From CAYJHC01 sp964369805 (GTDB lineage Bacteria; Bacillota; Clostridia; Peptostreptococcales; Anaerovoracaceae): 10,051 nt of DNA. A model generated the notes under the pieces. It searched no databases. It was not told the DNA's origin and saw only the letters and a list, made by a program, of their open reading frames with translations. Positions 1-5,594 of this stretch are shown here, one piece after another. The stretch spans positions 1-10,051 of the forward strand of contig CAYJFM010000052.1 of assembly GCA_964369805.1 (NCBI GenBank). Direction: 5' to 3'. A program made the translations under genes and the position numbers. Positions within the stretch are counted from its first letter, which is position 1. The number at the start of each line of letters is the position of its first letter.

Positions 1-1
1 A

Positions 2-109
2 TTTGGATCATACGGCTGGAGTGGAGAATCAATTACAAATATACATAACCTACTGGAGAATGCAGGTTTTGAAATGCTTGAACCAAAGAAAGTACTTTGG
101 AACTGTTAG
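2..109 (+). CDS. Flavodiiron (FprA-like) protein, C-terminal end only
   Basis: The frame is open from the left edge to a TAG at 107-109 and encodes 35 residues. It begins FGSYGWSGESI, which matches the end of the flavodoxin domain of A-type flavoproteins (flavodiiron proteins), where a GS(Y/F)GWSGE stretch lies near the FMN site. It then runs into an amphipathic helix (NIHNLLENAGFE) and a final strand. Family members use a diiron site plus FMN in the cytoplasm to reduce O2 or NO to harmless products in anaerobes; that role is family knowledge, since the diiron domain is outside the window. The protein ends at VLWNC, about 15-20 residues before the usual end, which normally continues with a PTEEDLxKC-like tail. 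The other forward frames just after the stop do not restore that tail. It could also be a related flavodoxin-domain protein. Confidence 0.65.
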   Translation, partial: FGSYGWSGESITNIHNLLENAGFEMLEPKKVLWNC

Positions 110-200
110 TTATACTTGGGGGAGGAGCCTTTAGAGAGTGGACCTCTACCCCATCACTCTTACTCAGTGATAGAATATCATAATAAATTTTGATAAAACT

Positions 201-236
201 AAATCCCAGAGCTGAAATTCCAGTTCCGGGATTTTT
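201..236. terminator. Bidirectional intrinsic terminator
   Basis: An inverted repeat of AAATCCC (201-207) and GGGATTT (228-234) is extended inwards by GAGCTG (209-214) and CAGTTC (221-226). One A-C mismatch separates the two parts, one pair is a G-U wobble, and the loop is 6 bases. A T-tract follows on the + strand (to 236), and a T-rich stretch (TTTAGTTTTAT) follows on the - strand. It sits between the converging flavodiiron gene (+) and the membrane protein gene (-) and begins right after the latter's stop codon, so it can end both transcripts. Confidence 0.75.
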
Positions 237-1022
237 CTACCTATTTTGATAAAAATTTTCCTCTACCGTTTGATAAACACCATTTTGCCCAAAAATATTT
301 TTACTCTTGTATTGGATATCAAGACAGCGAATATCCCAAATGTTTAATTCTGTAGGATTAAAGTATTGTTCTTGAAGCCTTGCTGTACCTATAGCTAGAG
401 TTTTCCCATTGATATCAAAAACTAATATATTATCTTCCAAATATTTTGGCTCAAGCTCAGGATATTCTGTAGTATAGTGCTTTATTACCCTGTGATCACT
501 ATTTACTGGATTAACTAAGTATAAATCACTCTGCCCACGACTTGTACCTATAAAATTACCATCTCCATCAGATGGAAAATACAAGTAATCACTAAATACA
601 TTGAAATACTGTCCATCATTTCCCCCTCTGACAAACTCTCTTCCATTAGATACTAAATACATATCATTGTTTAATACATATACATATACATACCCTATGC
701 CTACATTAATTACTTCAATTGTGTTAAATTTAGCAATTGACCAAGCAATAAGTATCATAAAACTAACTGTAATTGTAATAGTAATAATTGACACATTTTT
801 ATATCTAGTATCAAATGACTGTGCATGCAAATGCATGGTTAAAATTGCAAGAAACCATAAAGCATACATAATAAATGTACTATGAATCATTCCATCAATA
901 ATACAATAAAATAATTCAATTAAAATGGCTGGAGAAAGTAAGACTAACAAGCATATTCTGACTTTCCCCCGTAATCCAACTTCCAAAAAATGGTCTAAAA
1001 ACTGCCTAATTAACTTTCTCAA
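237..1022 (-). CDS. Unrecognised membrane protein with three TM segments and a C-terminal domain
   Basis: The predicted product has 261 residues and I do not recognise a family. Three hydrophobic segments lie near residues 21-42, 46-66 and 77-98. They are followed by about 160 mostly hydrophilic residues rich in aromatic, Asp and Asn residues and predicted beta-strands (for example YVYVYVLNNDMYLVSNG near 111-127 and DLYLVNPVN near 166-174). The strand-turn pattern faintly suggests a propeller-like or sensor domain, probably outside the cell, but this is inference. Start: TTG at 1020-1022. An in-frame TGA lies 9 bases upstream, so no earlier start exists, and a GAGGTG Shine-Dalgarno lies 5 bases before the TTG. 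The next ATG (residue 45) would remove the first membrane segment. The gene seems to be a single transcription unit between the rlmN terminator and the terminator at 201-236. That a protein is made is fairly sure; its function is unknown. Confidence 0.75.
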   Translation of the reverse strand: MRKLIRQFLDHFLEVGLRGKVRICLLVLLSPAILIELFYCIIDGMIHSTFIMYALWFLAILTMHLHAQSFDTRYKNVSIITITITVSFMILIAWSIAKFNTIEVINVGIGYVYVYVLNNDMYLVSNGREFVRGGNDGQYFNVFSDYLYFPSDGDGNFIGTSRGQSDLYLVNPVNSDHRVIKHYTTEYPELEPKYLEDNILVFDINGKTLAIGTARLQEQYFNPTELNIWDIRCLDIQYKSKNIFGQNGVYQTVEENFYQNR

Positions 1023-1026
1023 AGAA

Positions 1027-1033
1027 TCACCTC
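1027..1033 (-). promoter_or_regulatory. Ribosome binding site that decides the TTG start
   Basis: Read on the - strand the site is GAGGTGA, 4 bases before a TTG codon at 1020-1022. It is the only good Shine-Dalgarno near the beginning of this reading frame, and it overlaps the in-frame TGA that closes the frame upstream. This supports a real TTG start. Confidence 0.65.
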
Positions 1034-1087
1034 ACTTTACATTTATGCTATATATTACCTTTTATTTCAATATCTACCGTTACCTGC

Positions 1088-1116
1088 ATTATACTCCTTT
1101 TATTTATCAAATTCTA
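1088..1116 (-). promoter_or_regulatory. Candidate sigma-A promoter for the membrane protein gene
   Basis: On the - strand there is a perfect TATAAT at 1088-1093. It is preceded at a 17-base spacing by TAGAAT (1111-1116), which matches only 3 of 6 bases of the -35 consensus. The site lies between the T-tract of the rlmN terminator and the start of the membrane protein gene, where a promoter is needed. The -10 is convincing and the -35 is weak. Confidence 0.45.
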
Positions 1117-1136
1117 CTCACTTTTTTAAATAATGT

Positions 1137-1177
1137 AAAAAAAAAACTCCCTTCATGAGCATGTCTCACAAAGGGAG
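1137..1177 (-). terminator. Intrinsic terminator of the ileS-rlmN operon
   Basis: On the - strand CTCCCTT (1171-1177) pairs perfectly with AAGGGAG (1147-1153). Inside that stem TGAG (1165-1168) pairs with CTCA (1156-1159). It is followed at once by ten T residues (1137-1146). It lies 12 bases past the rlmN stop and ends the T-box-controlled operon. Confidence 0.92.
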
Positions 1178-1189
1178 GTCTATATGTCT

Positions 1190-2212
1190 TTATTTTTGTA
1201 GTCTTAACTGCCCACAAGCTGCATCTATATCTGATCCAAGTTCTCGTCTAACTGTAGTTTCTATACCTACGCTTTCAAGTTTGTTTTTGATTTCATGTGC
1301 TCTTTTTGTAGAGCTTGCTTTCATTGTTTCTTCTTCAATAATATTTAAAGGAATTAAATTTACATGACAGAGACTATTTTTTAATTTTTTAATTAATAGT
1401 TCAATTGTTTCTTCATCATCATTTTCTCCAAGGATTAATGCGTATTCATAAGTAACCCTTCTTTGGGTTTCTTTAGCATAGTCCTTTGCTGTTGAAATCA
1501 GCTCATCTACAGGATATTTCCTATTTATAGGCATAATTTGTGTTCTTTTTTCATTCCTTGGATTATGCAGAGATATAGCTAAGTTTACTTGAGGCATATC
1601 CTTTGCAAAGTCATTTATTCTTGGAATTAATCCGCAGGTGGAAACCGTAATTCTTCTTTTACCAATGTTTAGTCCATCCTTATTATTTACTATCTCAATA
1701 AATTTTATTAAGTTTTCATAATTATCAAAGGGTTCGCCTGTTCCCATTACAACAACATTGCTAATCTTTTCTCCAGTTTCTTTTTCTACAAGATGAATTT
1801 GATCAATTATCTCACCAGGACTAAGGTTTCGGATAAGACCCTCTTTTCCTGATGCGCAAAATGTGCACCCCATCTTGCAGCCTGCCTGTGAAGATAAGCA
1901 AATCGAATTACCATGATTATACTTCATAAAAACAGACTCAATTTTTGATCCATCTTTAAAGCCAATTAAGTACTTCCTAGTACCGTCCTTAGCTGATTTT
2001 TGCACTAGCTGAATCTCTCCCATTTCAAGTTGGCAACATTCCTTAAGTTTTGCTCGTAAATCCTTTGATATATTAGTCATTTCATCAAAAGATATTACAC
2101 CGCTATGTACCCACTTAAAAATTTGCTTCCCTTTAAATTTTGGTTCACCCATAGACACCAGTAGAGAAGATAACTCCTCTACTGTTAGGTCTTTTATTGG
2201 CGTCTTAGTCAT
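1190..2212 (-). CDS. rlmN: 23S rRNA (adenine-2503-C2)-methyltransferase RlmN
   Basis: This radical SAM enzyme methylates C2 of A2503 in 23S rRNA (and A37 of some tRNAs in species studied), at the peptidyl-transferase exit tunnel. It is cytoplasmic, with 340 residues, normal for the family. The [4Fe-4S] motif CKMGCTFC (C112, C116, C119) binds the cluster. C105 in ICLSSQAGC corresponds to the resolving Cys118 of E. coli, and C333 in DIDAACGQL to Cys355, which carries the methyl group in transit. Other signatures are VVVMGTGEPFDN (residues about 153-164), the AISLHNPR stretch and the LGSDIDAACGQL tail, so all catalytic parts are present. The ATG lies 3 bases after the ileS stop and has only a weak purine-rich ribosome site, so translation is probably coupled to ileS. 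Loss of RlmN is known to alter sensitivity to linezolid and related drugs. Transcription should follow the ileS T-box. Confidence 0.97.
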   Translation of the reverse strand: MTKTPIKDLTVEELSSLLVSMGEPKFKGKQIFKWVHSGVISFDEMTNISKDLRAKLKECCQLEMGEIQLVQKSAKDGTRKYLIGFKDGSKIESVFMKYNHGNSICLSSQAGCKMGCTFCASGKEGLIRNLSPGEIIDQIHLVEKETGEKISNVVVMGTGEPFDNYENLIKFIEIVNNKDGLNIGKRRITVSTCGLIPRINDFAKDMPQVNLAISLHNPRNEKRTQIMPINRKYPVDELISTAKDYAKETQRRVTYEYALILGENDDEETIELLIKKLKNSLCHVNLIPLNIIEEETMKASSTKRAHEIKNKLESVGIETTVRRELGSDIDAACGQLRLQK

Positions 2213-2215
2213 GAG

Positions 2216-5200
2216 TTATACTCTTTCTACTTCTATTGAGGCTTTATGCCCGTTAATATCAAAAGATTTTCCTTTTGCTTCTTCAATTAATTCAACTGCT
2301 AATGTTTCACCCATAATGTAATCATAATGAATTGAAACAGCTTCCTTAACAGCTTCACCTGTGTCTAAGTAAATCTTAATTCTATCCATCATTTCAAAAT
2401 TAGCTTGTTTTCTTAGCTGCTGTACCTTTGAAATCACTTCTCTTGCAAAGCCTTCATCTTCAAGTTCTTTATTTAAATTTGTATCTAGAATTGTAAATAC
2501 ATTGTTTTCCATTGCAACTGCAAAACCTTCTTTTGCTTCAATCTTTACATCAACCATATCTGTTGTGATTTTATATCCTTCGCCATTTAATGTTAGCATT
2601 AAGCCTTCTTCACTTTCTAGTGATGTTATTGCTGCTTTTGCATCTAGTTTTGCAATTTCACCACCAAAAGCTTTAATATTCTTACCTAGTGTAGGACCAG
2701 CTACCTTAAAATTTGGTTTTAGCGAGAAATTCATAAACTTGTCTAAGTCTTTTTCAAATACAACTTCTTTAACATTTAATTCTTCTAATATAAGCGGTGC
2801 AAGATCCGAAATTATTTCCTCATATTTACCATCTACAAGAATACTCTTTAGAGGCTGTCTTACTTTAATTTTTTCTTTTTCTCTAGTTCCTCTACCAAGT
2901 GCAACTAAGTCTCTAACTAGATCCATTCTGTTTTCAACTTTTTCATTAATTAAGCTTTCTTCACAAACAGGGAAATTAGAAATATGAACTGATTCTTCTC
3001 CTGTTAAGTTTGTGAATATCTCATCTGATAAGAACGGTGCAAAAGGCGCCATTAACTGAGCTACTCCAACTAAAATTTCATAAGTTGTGGCATAAACTGC
3101 TTTTTTGTCTTCTGTAAGCTCTTCTCCCCAGAATCTTCTTCTAGCTCTTCTAATGTACCAGTTAGATAAATCCTCAGAAACAAAATATTGAATCTTTCTT
3201 ACAGATTTCATATGGTCATACTTATCCATATCTTCAGTCACTTCTTTAACTAGGTTGTTATACTTTGATAGAACCCATCTATCAAGTTCCGGTCTTTCCC
3301 CAGCAGGAACATTAAATTCCTTAGGATTAATTCCATCTTGGTTACTATAAAGTACAAAGAAGTTATATACGTTTTTAATTGTTCCAAAGAATTTAGAAAC
3401 TACTTCAATTAAACCATCTTCATCAAATTTTGTTGGTGACCAAGCTGGTGATGTATGCAGCATGTACCATCTTACAGCGTCAGCTCCATATTTATCAAAT
3501 AATTCAAATGGGTCAACTACATTCCCTTTTGACTTGCTCATTTTCTTACCTTCTTTGTCAAGAATTAGGTCGTTAACAAGAACATTTTTATATGGCGCTT
3601 TGCCTGTAATAAATGTTGAAATTGCCATTAGTGAGTAGAACCAGCCTCTAGTTTGGTCTATACCTTCGCAAATAAAGTCTGCAGGGAAAAGTTCAGCTTC
3701 AAACTTTTCTTTGTTTTCGAATGGGTAATGATGCTGTGCAAAAGGCATAGCTCCACTGTCAAACCAGCAGTCCATTACTTCTGGTATTCTTGTCATGGTG
3801 CCAGAACATTTTTCACATGTTAAATGCACGTCATCTACATAAGGTCTGTGAAGTTCAATAGTACCATCTATATCTTCTTTGCTTTTTTCTACTAGCTCAG
3901 AAATGCTACCAACACAGTCTAAGTGTCCGCATTCACATCTCCATACAGGAATAGGAGTTCCCCAGTACCTATTTCTTGAAATAGCCCAGTCATTTACATT
4001 TTCTAGCCAGTTTCCAAATCTTTTTTCTCCTACAAAGTCTGGGAACCAGTTTACAGTATTATTATTTGCAACTAATTGGTCTTTTAACTTTGTCATCTCA
4101 ATATACCAGCTTGGTTTTGCATAGTAAATTAGTGGTGTACCACATCTCCAGCAGTGTGGGTAATTATGGTCTACCTTTTCCTTAGAGAAAACTTTGCCTT
4201 CAGCTACTAAGTACTTTAGAATTTCAATATCTAAGCCTTCTTCCATTACAAACTTACCAGCCCATGGAGTTTCAGTATACTTACCTTCTTCATCAACTGG
4301 ATTAATTACTGGAAGGTTATATCTTCTACCTGTATTATAGTCATCTTCACCAAATGCTGGTGCTGTATGAACAATTCCTGTACCATCTTCAATTGTAACG
4401 TAGTCAGCACATGTTACAAAGAATGCTTTTTCAGTAACATTAATAAATGGCATTAGCTGTTCATATTCAATGTGCTCTAGATCTGTTCCTTTCATTTCTT
4501 CAAGAACTTCATACTCAGCTCCACCAAAAACTTTGCCTGCTAAGGCTTTAGCTACATAAAATACTTTGCCTTCTTCTTCTCCAGAGGTCATTTTTACTTT
4601 AATGTAATCTACAGTTGGACCTACTGTTAGTGCTACGTTTGAAGCTAGTGTCCATGGAGTTGTTGTCCATGCAAGAAAATACTCGTCAGCATCTTTTCTT
4701 TTGAATTTTGCTGTGATTGTAAGGCTTTTAATTTCCTTATATCCCTGAGCTACTTCGTGAGAAGCAAGCCCTGTACCACATCTTGGACAGTACGGCAGGA
4801 TTTTATGACCTTCATAAATCATATCGCCTTTAAAAAATTCTTTAATTATCCACCATCCACTTTCTATATAGTTGTTATCAAGTGTGATATATGGGTTTTC
4901 TAAATCAATGATATAGCCCATTCTCTTAGTCATATCTCTCCACATACCTTCATATGTGAAAACAGACTCTTTACATTTCTCATTAAAAGCCTTAATTCCA
5001 TAAGCTTCTATATCTTGTTTTCCAGACATATTTAGCTGCTTTTCAACTTCAATTTCTACTGGTAGCCCATGTGTATCCCATCCAGCTTTTCTTTTTACTT
5101 CAAAGCCTTTCATTGTTTTGTATCTACAAACTGAATCCTTTAGAGTTCTTGCTATTACATGGTGAATACCAGGTCTTCCGTTAGCTGTTGGCGGGCCTTC

Positions 5201-5329
5201 GTAGAACACAAATGCTGGATTTCCCTTTCTTGTATCAACACACTTATGTAGTAAGTCTTCTTTTTCCCATTGATCAGCTTGACTTATTTGTAATTCAGCT
5301 ATTGGTTTTTCTGATAATGTTTTAAACAT
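2216..5329 (-). CDS. ileS: Isoleucyl-tRNA synthetase, long (type 2-like), with GXHH signature
   Basis: This cytoplasmic class I enzyme charges tRNA-Ile with isoleucine and edits misactivated valine. It has 1037 residues, as expected for the eukaryote-like IleRS2 group. In order: the class I signature near residues 54-57 reads G-I-H-H instead of H-I-G-H; the editing domain has TTTPWTLASN (222-231) and GTGIVHTAPAFGEDDY (316-331) with the editing Asp at D330; Cys pairs at C181/C184, C393/C396, C465/C467/C472 and C505/C508 probably bind zinc; KMSKS is intact at 596-600; an anticodon-binding helical domain and a long C-terminal region follow. The C-terminal Cys4 zinc finger of type 1 enzymes is absent. 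The ATG at 5327-5329 has AAAGGAG 7 bases upstream. It is the first gene of the ileS-rlmN operon under an isoleucine T-box. IleRS2 enzymes are generally poorly sensitive to mupirocin; resistance here is inferred. Confidence 0.98.
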   Translation of the reverse strand: MFKTLSEKPIAELQISQADQWEKEDLLHKCVDTRKGNPAFVFYEGPPTANGRPGIHHVIARTLKDSVCRYKTMKGFEVKRKAGWDTHGLPVEIEVEKQLNMSGKQDIEAYGIKAFNEKCKESVFTYEGMWRDMTKRMGYIIDLENPYITLDNNYIESGWWIIKEFFKGDMIYEGHKILPYCPRCGTGLASHEVAQGYKEIKSLTITAKFKRKDADEYFLAWTTTPWTLASNVALTVGPTVDYIKVKMTSGEEEGKVFYVAKALAGKVFGGAEYEVLEEMKGTDLEHIEYEQLMPFINVTEKAFFVTCADYVTIEDGTGIVHTAPAFGEDDYNTGRRYNLPVINPVDEEGKYTETPWAGKFVMEEGLDIEILKYLVAEGKVFSKEKVDHNYPHCWRCGTPLIYYAKPSWYIEMTKLKDQLVANNNTVNWFPDFVGEKRFGNWLENVNDWAISRNRYWGTPIPVWRCECGHLDCVGSISELVEKSKEDIDGTIELHRPYVDDVHLTCEKCSGTMTRIPEVMDCWFDSGAMPFAQHHYPFENKEKFEAELFPADFICEGIDQTRGWFYSLMAISTFITGKAPYKNVLVNDLILDKEGKKMSKSKGNVVDPFELFDKYGADAVRWYMLHTSPAWSPTKFDEDGLIEVVSKFFGTIKNVYNFFVLYSNQDGINPKEFNVPAGERPELDRWVLSKYNNLVKEVTEDMDKYDHMKSVRKIQYFVSEDLSNWYIRRARRRFWGEELTEDKKAVYATTYEILVGVAQLMAPFAPFLSDEIFTNLTGEESVHISNFPVCEESLINEKVENRMDLVRDLVALGRGTREKEKIKVRQPLKSILVDGKYEEIISDLAPLILEELNVKEVVFEKDLDKFMNFSLKPNFKVAGPTLGKNIKAFGGEIAKLDAKAAITSLESEEGLMLTLNGEGYKITTDMVDVKIEAKEGFAVAMENNVFTILDTNLNKELEDEGFAREVISKVQQLRKQANFEMMDRIKIYLDTGEAVKEAVSIHYDYIMGETLAVELIEEAKGKSFDINGHKASIEVERV

Positions 5330-5336
5330 TGTTTGT

Positions 5337-5343
5337 CTCCTTT
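5337..5343 (-). promoter_or_regulatory. ileS ribosome binding site
   Basis: On the - strand AAAGGAG lies 7 bases before the ileS ATG. It is downstream of the T-box terminator, so it is transcribed only when the leader reads through. Confidence 0.85.
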
Positions 5344-5380
5344 GCTTAACTTTTTGTCTTTAGTTTTGAAATAACATATA

Positions 5381-5414
5381 AAAAATCCCTAACTGGATTT
5401 CTCCTAGTTAGGGA
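5381..5414 (-). terminator. T-box regulated terminator
   Basis: On the - strand TCCCTAACT (5406-5414) pairs perfectly with AGTTAGGGA (5386-5394). The pairing extends inwards (TCC with GGA, one bulged base) and is followed by six T residues. The 5' half is shared with the T-box antiterminator, which makes the two structures mutually exclusive. Because no other terminator lies after the upstream membrane gene (stop at 5595-5597), this hairpin should also end transcripts arriving from there. Confidence 0.92.
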
Positions 5415-5592
5415 CGATAATTTACCGCGGTACCACCCTAGTTGCATTTAATAAAATGCCTCTTCTTTTGTTACATTAGCTCTGGACTGATATTCAGCTT
5501 CCACTTCACTGACTCACTCTCACTATCTGAATCTCGCTGTAAAGGTATTACACGGGGCTTACTGGTTCCTTCAACGCTATATTTAGTTACAT
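5381..5592 (-). ncRNA. T-box riboswitch, isoleucine type, controlling ileS-rlmN
   Basis: The - strand carries the conserved T-box core AGGGTGGTACCGCGGT (5424-5439), the bulge of which pairs with the acceptor end of uncharged tRNA. Stem I begins near 5579 (TAGC pairing with GCTA after the specifier). Its left side has the AGTA specifier-loop element, and its right side reads GAATATCAG (5487-5495), fitting the pattern GAA-N-codon-A with codon AUC (isoleucine) at 5489-5491. The antiterminator's other strand (CGTCCCT) overlaps the terminator at 5381-5414. Known mechanism: uncharged tRNA-Ile bound at codon and bulge stabilises the antiterminator, so ileS is made when charged tRNA-Ile is short. The AUC specifier matches the downstream gene. 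Stem II/III details were not folded. Confidence 0.95.
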
Positions 5593-5594
5593 TC

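Noticed and set aside
660..690. An ACATAT-like short tandem pattern as a microsatellite or CRISPR-like repeat.
   Set aside because: It is only a few copies and encodes the YVYVYV strand of the membrane protein; there are no spacers.
601..1158. Two open frames on the + strand (601-885 and 925-1158).
   Set aside because: They lie opposite the membrane protein gene and its promoter region, have no good ribosome sites, and encode low-complexity hydrophobic or random-looking peptides.
1155..1367. A + strand frame opposite the 3' end of rlmN.
   Set aside because: It is the antisense shadow of a certain gene, and its start lies in the rlmN terminator.
2502..4124. Two + strand frames within ileS (2502-2987, 3879-4124).
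   Set aside because: They are antisense shadows of a clearly coding synthetase gene; the Ser/Phe-rich peptides reflect the complement of Glu/Lys codons.
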